Shown: positions 58,799 to 64,000 of the stretch, one piece after another | Numbering within the stretch: the first letter of the stretch is position 1 | How the letters are laid out: each line of letters opens with the position of its first letter | Source of the DNA: Planctomycetota bacterium | GTDB lineage: Bacteria; Planctomycetota; UBA1135 | Reading direction: 5' to 3' | Assembly: GCA_027623295.1 (NCBI GenBank) | Contig: JAQBXR010000009.1 | Span: 42,882-106,881 of the forward strand | DNA length: 64,000 nucleotides | The notes under the pieces: generated by a model | The model's database searches: none | What the model saw: the letters and a program-made list of their open reading frames with translations, nothing else | What the model was told of the DNA's origin: nothing | Made by a program: the position numbers and the translations under genes

Positions 58799-61654
58799 AT
58801 GTTAGTCATCCTCCCGTTCCTCACTCTCCTTCTTGTGACCGCCAGTTGCCAAGCGCAACAAACTCCTGCAGATTCCTTTCAGCCGATTCAGTACGGCGAT
58901 AAAGAGGGTTATGAGTGGACCGAGGAGTTTTTCCCCGGCACCTCCTACCGCGCAAACATTACTGCGCCTGCAGACCTACTCGGACAAGCATTGGGCAGTC
59001 GCCTTGCCCGCCATGACGAGATTCTCAACATGTTCCGCGTATGGGACACTGAGTCGAATCTGATTACTCTGCATGAATACGGCCGCACCTACGAAGGCCG
59101 GCCGTTGGTTTATGCGCTCATCACTTCGGAGAGTAACCGTGCCAAACTAGAAGAACTGCGAGCGGGCAACTTGCAACTTTCGGATCCACGTGGACTTTCC
59201 GAAGCCGACGGCAAGCGCTTGACCAAAGAGATACCCGCTGTGGCATGGATGGGCTACTCCATTCACGGCGATGAGACTTCCGGCGCCGATGCTTCGATGG
59301 CGGTGGCCTACCACTTGATTGCCGGCGAAGAGGAAGCGGTGGCGTCGTTATTGGAAAACGTCATCGTGGTGTTAGATCCGTGTATGAATCCAGATGGCCG
59401 CATGCGCATTGTTCCAATGACCGAACAGATGGCTGGCTTCCGTACCAGTTTGGATCCCGCGTCCATGAGTCGTGGACATTGGCCATACGGGCGTGGCAAT
59501 CACTATCTGTTTGATATGAACCGCGACTGGATGGCAGGCGTTGCACCAGAAACACGTGGGCGTTGGGCAGTCAATCAACTTTGGCGCCCCCAACTGTTTG
59601 TAGATGCGCATGAACAAAGCGGTAGCGATACATTTTTGATGTACCCGCAGGCGAAACCGCGTCACCCAGAACTTCCAGCACAGTTACTCAAATGGCAAGG
59701 CGTGTTCGCAGATGAACACGGCGCGGCTTTTGATGGCTACGGCTGGAGTTACTACACGCGTGAATGGGCCGACGCTTGGTACCCAGGCTATTCCGATGCA
59801 TGGGGCTCGCTGAACGGCGCCATCGGCATGCTCTATGAGCAAGGCCGCTACGCTGGTCAACCTTATGAACGCCCTTCCGGGGAAATCGTTCCTTATCGTA
59901 GAGCGGTACATGCCCAGGCGCTGGCATCCATTTCGAATCTAACCACCTTGGCGAACAACCGGGTGGCCGTGTTGAAGGATTATTTGCAGCACCGCCGCAG
60001 TCAGGTCGACGGCAAGCGCGATGACGCGCAACGGGTTTTCATCCTGGACCAGAGTACGCAAAACTCCCGCGTTGAGGCCTTCCTGAAAATATTGTCCGAC
60101 CAGGGCGTGGAAATCTGGCGCAGCACCGCACCCATCATGCCAAAGAATACGGTCCACACTTTCGGCGAACGCAACGAGAGCAAGACCTTCTCTCTTGGCA
60201 CGGTGCTGATCCCGGTCAACCAACCGCAAGGGGCTTTAGTGCGTGCCTATTTGGATTTCGACCCACGCATGTCTGAAGAACTGCTTAGTGAAGAGCGCGC
60301 TGCGTTGGAGAGTGAAGAAGGATCCAACCTTTACGACATTACCGCTTGGGATTTAAGTCGAGCCTACGGCTTAAATGCTTGGTGGGGAGATTTGGAATCT
60401 TCTGATTGGGGAGAGCGTTATGCACCACAGCCGAAAGGCAAACTAGTGCTCAAAGACTTTGCTGGTCCAGCCTTCGCTTGGGCGGTCGACGCCGGAGATG
60501 ACTTGGTGCTGAACTTTGCGGCACGCGCGATGGAACGCGGCTTGATGCTGCACATCAGCGATGAAGATTTTTTCGGTCGTCAATCGGAAACCACCTACAC
60601 TTTTACGCGCGGCTCGTTGCTGTTAAGGCGACATGAGAACCAGGGCATCGATCTAGATGCAATTGTCCAGGAAGTGGCTTTAGAAACTGGTGTTCAAGCC
60701 TTTGCGCTCACGAGCGGGCGCGCACCAGACTTGGAAACCGCGGACTTGGGCGGTCAACATTTCGACATGCTGCGCCGCCCTCATGTTGCCTTACTGGCTG
60801 GCCCATCGGTTGGCACCAGTGACTTCGGGCACATTTGGCAGTACTTGGATGAGCAGCTCGGCATTCCGGTGACCTTGCTAAACCTGGATGGCTTAGGCTG
60901 GGCAGATTTGCGTGAATACAATGTCATTGTTGCTCCACCGGGTGCTTCGCTTGATGAGGCAAAACGGGCACTCACCACTTGGGTGCGCAATGGCGGCACT
61001 TTGATTGCTATGGGCAGTGCAGCCTCTTCGCTTGCCGATAGCGAGTTGTCGTCGGTCAAGCTGCGCCGCAATGCACTCGAAGATCTTGAAGACTTCGCCT
61101 TCGCAGTCGAGCAACAACGATCGGCCAGTGGTGCAATTGATTTTGCCGACCTCTGGGGAGATCCAAAGCCAGAAGCGCCCGCGGCTGAGACGACGTTGGC
61201 AGAAGAAGAGGGACTTGCTGCAGAGCAAGACGAAGAGAAGGTTGATGCACCCGATAGTGACCTTGAACGGCGCGAATCATGGATGCGCCGCTTCTCACCA
61301 CAAGGCTCCATCCTGCGTTTGGAACTCGATCAGAAATCATTCCTAACTGTAGGTCGCGGGCCGCAGTTGCCAGTGCACACTTCCGGGGGCAGCGTATTCT
61401 TGTCCACCGATAAAGTCGCGGGGCGTTACGCAGGAACGGATTCCCTACGCCTGGGCGGCTTATTGTGGCCCGAGGCGCGCGAACGCTTTGCTGACTCGGT
61501 TTGGCTCATGCGCGAAAGGCGTGGCCGCGGGCAGGTGATCCTTTTTCCCCAACACCCGAACTTCCGCGGCTCATGGCGCGGCTCGGCACGTTTGCTCGGC
61601 AACGCAGTCGTACTTGGCCCTGGAGCTGGTGCTGACCCTCCTCCGGGGCGCTAA
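58799..61654 (+). CDS. M14-family zinc carboxypeptidase, exported
   Basis: A 951-residue exported protein. A signal (LLVTASCQAQ, possible lipobox) is followed by an M14 carboxypeptidase domain: AWMGYSIHGDETSGADASMA (HxxE zinc ligands, near residue 155), VLDPCMNPDGRMRI, NHYLFDMNRDWMAGVAP and QLFVDAHEQSGSDTFLMYP with the third zinc ligand. The region 590-790 has a class I glutamine-amidotransferase-like Rossmann portion (YNVIVAPPGASLDEAKRALT) common in this planctomycete/Bacteroidetes subgroup. An acidic Ala/Glu-rich linker lies near residue 800. Substrate peptides unknown. The frame appears intact. Confidence 0.9.
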   Translation: MLVILPFLTLLLVTASCQAQQTPADSFQPIQYGDKEGYEWTEEFFPGTSYRANITAPADLLGQALGSRLARHDEILNMFRVWDTESNLITLHEYGRTYEGRPLVYALITSESNRAKLEELRAGNLQLSDPRGLSEADGKRLTKEIPAVAWMGYSIHGDETSGADASMAVAYHLIAGEEEAVASLLENVIVVLDPCMNPDGRMRIVPMTEQMAGFRTSLDPASMSRGHWPYGRGNHYLFDMNRDWMAGVAPETRGRWAVNQLWRPQLFVDAHEQSGSDTFLMYPQAKPRHPELPAQLLKWQGVFADEHGAAFDGYGWSYYTREWADAWYPGYSDAWGSLNGAIGMLYEQGRYAGQPYERPSGEIVPYRRAVHAQALASISNLTTLANNRVAVLKDYLQHRRSQVDGKRDDAQRVFILDQSTQNSRVEAFLKILSDQGVEIWRSTAPIMPKNTVHTFGERNESKTFSLGTVLIPVNQPQGALVRAYLDFDPRMSEELLSEERAALESEEGSNLYDITAWDLSRAYGLNAWWGDLESSDWGERYAPQPKGKLVLKDFAGPAFAWAVDAGDDLVLNFAARAMERGLMLHISDEDFFGRQSETTYTFTRGSLLLRRHENQGIDLDAIVQEVALETGVQAFALTSGRAPDLETADLGGQHFDMLRRPHVALLAGPSVGTSDFGHIWQYLDEQLGIPVTLLNLDGLGWADLREYNVIVAPPGASLDEAKRALTTWVRNGGTLIAMGSAASSLADSELSSVKLRRNALEDLEDFAFAVEQQRSASGAIDFADLWGDPKPEAPAAETTLAEEEGLAAEQDEEKVDAPDSDLERRESWMRRFSPQGSILRLELDQKSFLTVGRGPQLPVHTSGGSVFLSTDKVAGRYAGTDSLRLGGLLWPEARERFADSVWLMRERRGRGQVILFPQHPNFRGSWRGSARLLGNAVVLGPGAGADPPPGR

Positions 61655-61798
61655 ACCGTTCGAACCATTTCGAACCATGGCTGCGTCACCCACACCTAGT
61701 GAATCCTCCATGGCCATTTTTCCTAAACTCGAAGCTCTTTCAGGGACTGGAGTTAGAATCCAGAGGAGTGCTCCCCCCTTACGCATTCTTCTTGCCCT

Positions 61799-63529
61799 AT
61801 GAGTAGGTCCATGACAAATCGACTGTCCCAGGAAACCTCCCCGGCCGTAGCGACGCTTAGTGATCTCGCAAAGCTGGCGAACTATTCGCTCATGGACACG
61901 CTTCATTGTGATCCTGACGCGAAAGCAAACGGGGCCGACCACGATCCGCGCCAAGTCTTCACGGGTCACTATGTTCCGGTCAACCCTACACCAATCAAGG
62001 ACCCCGAGTACGTCGCGCACAGCAAAGACCTTTTTCGCCAACTTGGCTTTGCCGACAGCATGGCGCAGGCCGACGGCTTCGTGCGCATGTTCTCGGGCGA
62101 CCTATCGCAAGTTCCGGATCCGCTGCGCAAGATTGGTTGGTCGTGTGGATACGCGCTTTCCATTTTCGGCACCGAATACAACCAACAATGCCCATTCCGA
62201 ACCGGCAACGGGTACGGAGATGGTCGCGCAATTTCCGTGCTTGAGGCCGTCATCAACGATCAACGCTGGGAGATGCAACTAAAGGGAGGCGGTCGCACTC
62301 CCTATTGCCGTGGCGGAGACGGACGCTCCGTCCTGCGCTCGAGTGTTCGCGAGTTCTTAGCACAGGAGCACATGCACGCCCTCGGAGTGCCCACGTCACG
62401 GTCTCTCAGTTTGTATGTTTCGAAGACTGAAAGAGTCCAGCGTCCGTGGTACTCCGAGGGCTCGCGCATGAAGGATCCCGACAAGCTTATTTCCGAGGCC
62501 GTCGCGATCTCCACGCGCGTTGCACCGTCATTCCTTCGGGTCGGTCAACTCGAACTCTTCAGTCGCCGCGCCCGCAACCAGCAACACCCAAAAGCACTGG
62601 AGGAGCTCGAGAAGATTGTGTTGCACGTGATCGATCGTGAGTACGGCGAGGTCATCGACAAGAAACTCGGTACTGCCGAAAAAGTAGTCTTGCTCGCGCG
62701 CGAATTCCGTAGCCGCTTGACCTCGCTGGTAGCAAACTGGATACGCGTCGGCTATTGCCAGGGTAACTTCAACAGCGACAACTGTGCGGTCGGTGGCTTC
62801 ACCCTCGACTACGGTCCCTTCGGATTCTGCGAGGAGTTCAACCCACAATATCAGCCATGGACGGGTGGCGGACAACACTTCGCGTTCTTCAACCAACCCG
62901 TGGCCGCGGAACACAACTTTCATATGTTTTGCACGACCTTGCTCCCGTTACTGGAGTCGGACGAGGACTCTCTGCAACAGCTCAGCGAGATTCGAAGTGA
63001 CTTTCCAAAAGTGATGCAAGCGCAAATGGAGAAGATGTGGGCTGCCAAACTCGGGCTTAGTGCTTTTCACGCAGAGTTGTTCGATGAGCTCGAAACGCTG
63101 ATGGCGCAAACTCCTGTCGATTACACCATCTTCTTCCGCGAGCTTTCGAGCCTGCCGGTCGACATTGAGCCACTCAAGAAAAGCTTCTACAAAGGTTCCT
63201 CCTACACGGCAGACCCAGAAGGTATGGACAAGCTCTGGTCCGAGTGGCTGGCTAAATGGCAATCACTCCTTGGCAGCGCCAGCTCTAAGCAAGAGATCTC
63301 TAGGCAGATGAAACTGGTCAACCCAAAATACAGTTTGCGCGAGTGGCTTGTTATGCCTGCGTATCAGCAAGCGAACGCGGGGAACTACGCTCTAGTTCGG
63401 GAACTGCAAGAAGTCATGACGCGGCCTTATGCGGAGCAGTCGCAGGACATAGAAGAGAAATACTATCGACTCAAGCCATCGAAGTTCTTTGAGGTCGGTG
63501 GCGTGTCGCACTTGAGCTGCTCCTCGTGA
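61799..63529 (+). CDS. selO: SelO family protein adenylyltransferase (YdiU), Cys form
   Basis: A 576-residue pseudokinase-fold enzyme that transfers AMP to Ser/Thr/Tyr of target proteins. Nucleotide-site motifs are [54 protein letters not shown], and the metal-binding [20 protein letters not shown]. The protein ends [10 protein letters not shown]. In animal SelO the third-last residue is selenocysteine; here it is Cys 574, so this is the Cys-containing orthologue with the redox-active tail kept. The segments look closer to the eukaryote-like branch than to E. coli YdiU. It is flanked by long non-coding DNA on the right. Confidence 0.95.
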   Translation: MSRSMTNRLSQETSPAVATLSDLAKLANYSLMDTLHCDPDAKANGADHDPRQVFTGHYVPVNPTPIKDPEYVAHSKDLFRQLGFADSMAQADGFVRMFSGDLSQVPDPLRKIGWSCGYALSIFGTEYNQQCPFRTGNGYGDGRAISVLEAVINDQRWEMQLKGGGRTPYCRGGDGRSVLRSSVREFLAQEHMHALGVPTSRSLSLYVSKTERVQRPWYSEGSRMKDPDKLISEAVAISTRVAPSFLRVGQLELFSRRARNQQHPKALEELEKIVLHVIDREYGEVIDKKLGTAEKVVLLAREFRSRLTSLVANWIRVGYCQGNFNSDNCAVGGFTLDYGPFGFCEEFNPQYQPWTGGGQHFAFFNQPVAAEHNFHMFCTTLLPLLESDEDSLQQLSEIRSDFPKVMQAQMEKMWAAKLGLSAFHAELFDELETLMAQTPVDYTIFFRELSSLPVDIEPLKKSFYKGSSYTADPEGMDKLWSEWLAKWQSLLGSASSKQEISRQMKLVNPKYSLREWLVMPAYQQANAGNYALVRELQEVMTRPYAEQSQDIEEKYYRLKPSKFFEVGGVSHLSCSS

Positions 63530-64000
63530 TTTCCAAAAAACAAACCGCCCCTGGGCAAGGTTAGGCCTGATTCATGCACTAACGCGGCGTTGTTGCATGA
63601 AGCGAGCGCAAGCTGCACGGTCCCTACCCGACTCTCGCTAGGCGACGACCGCAACCGACTTTGGCAGGATAGACCTCGTTTTCAGAGGCCATCTAGTGGA
63701 TGGTTTTGAGCCCCTTTAGAGCCTCAAGCGTTACCTGCGCTTTGAACTCGGGACTGTGAGTGCGTTGTATTCTTCGTGTCATGGGGATTGATGTGCCTGC
63801 CCAGAAGATAAACTAAAACTGGCTCGAGATTGGCTCCGTTTTCTCGGACCGGCTCTAAATGGCAAACTTCGTTTCCTCCTCACTCTCTAAATCTAGAAGA
63901 TAGCTTGCAAGCCGGCATTGCGAATGGACATCTCCACAAGCAGCACGGCCTTCCAACTGTTTTCTATATTTCGAATTCACCTTCTTTACCTGCCAGCATA
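63530..64000. other. Right-edge region without a recognised gene
   Basis: About 470 bases after selO. No open frame resembles a protein. The only structure I see is an imperfect inverted repeat at 63571-63601 (TTCATGCA..AACG/CGTT..TGCATGAA). It is not followed by a U-tract, so it is not a standard terminator. Confidence 0.4.
63571..63601. repeat. Imperfect inverted repeat downstream of selO
   Basis: TTCATGCA and TGCATGAA (8 bp) flank a second pairing, AACG/CGTT, with a 2x2 internal mismatch and a small loop. It could be a transcript-end hairpin or a protein-binding palindrome. It occurs once in the window. Confidence 0.4.

Noticed and set aside
1-64000. CRISPR array, tRNA/rRNA genes, IS elements or prophage
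   Set aside because: No regular direct repeats, no tRNA-like cloverleaf with CCA end, no transposase or phage structural gene was recognised by eye. A tRNA search program could still find a missed tRNA.

Overview
The window most likely comes from an uncultured member of the Planctomycetota. The main evidence is a DUF1080 protein fused to a PVC-type cytochrome c domain, a DUF1570 peptidase-like protein, a tricorn-type protease, an EF-hand/deiodinase-like protein and a secreted protein of the style common in marine planctomycetes. No rRNA, tRNA, CRISPR array, IS element or phage gene could be recognised. The content is chromosomal metabolism and envelope genes, scattered with gene remnants.

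Layout. 0.5-10.5 kb: L,D-transpeptidase, a type-2 isoleucyl-tRNA synthetase, a sirtuin stub beside an NnrS-like membrane protein, and a deoxyribose-phosphate aldolase/two-aldehyde-dehydrogenase operon. 10.5-15.5 kb: a DUF3293 protein, a membrane-anchored alkaline-phosphatase-superfamily hydrolase, uracil phosphoribosyltransferase, an unknown helical protein and formamidopyrimidine-DNA glycosylase. 15.6-22.3 kb: a TetR-controlled tripartite RND efflux operon ending in a rhodanese. 22.5-24.6 kb: a secreted protein with a clear terminator, then a junction of two truncated genes. 24.6-29.2 kb: the lower part of the anaerobic benzoyl-CoA pathway (glutaryl-CoA dehydrogenase, Had, Oah, Dch and an SDR), in which Had has an internal deletion and Dch has an in-frame stop. 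29.4-38.7 kb: molybdopterin oxidoreductase, PHP-type hydrolase, a rhodanese/MauE redox pair, a lipase-like hydrolase, a tricorn protease and a methyltransferase. 38.7-45.4 kb: DUF1570 protein, RluA-type pseudouridine synthase, a probable selenoprotein, a decayed membrane gene, an MscS channel and CorA. 45.6-48.4 kb: a RimABK-like module for glutamylation of ribosomal protein S6. 48.7-63.5 kb: MFS transporter, MBL/rhodanese protein, peroxiredoxin, M1 and M14 peptidases, a formate/nitrite-type channel, the PVC cytochrome and SelO.

The most interesting locus is 40984-41937 (minus strand). Two adjacent reading frames separated only by UGA form one EF-hand plus deiodinase-like protein with the motif GSYT-UGA-PPFR. 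A hairpin with a GGUC apical loop lies just downstream, as in bacterial SECIS elements. I read this as a selenocysteine protein. The SelO homologue at the right end carries Cys at the position where animal SelO carries selenocysteine.

The second theme is decay. In several places conserved proteins lack internal blocks or stop early: the sirtuin stub, NnrS, a lipoprotein/Ric pair, Had, Dch, a membrane protein at 42 kb, the MscS N-terminus, an SDR at 54.2 kb, the PVC cytochrome and a C-terminal stub at 58.7 kb. This could be real genome erosion or assembly error; read mapping would decide.
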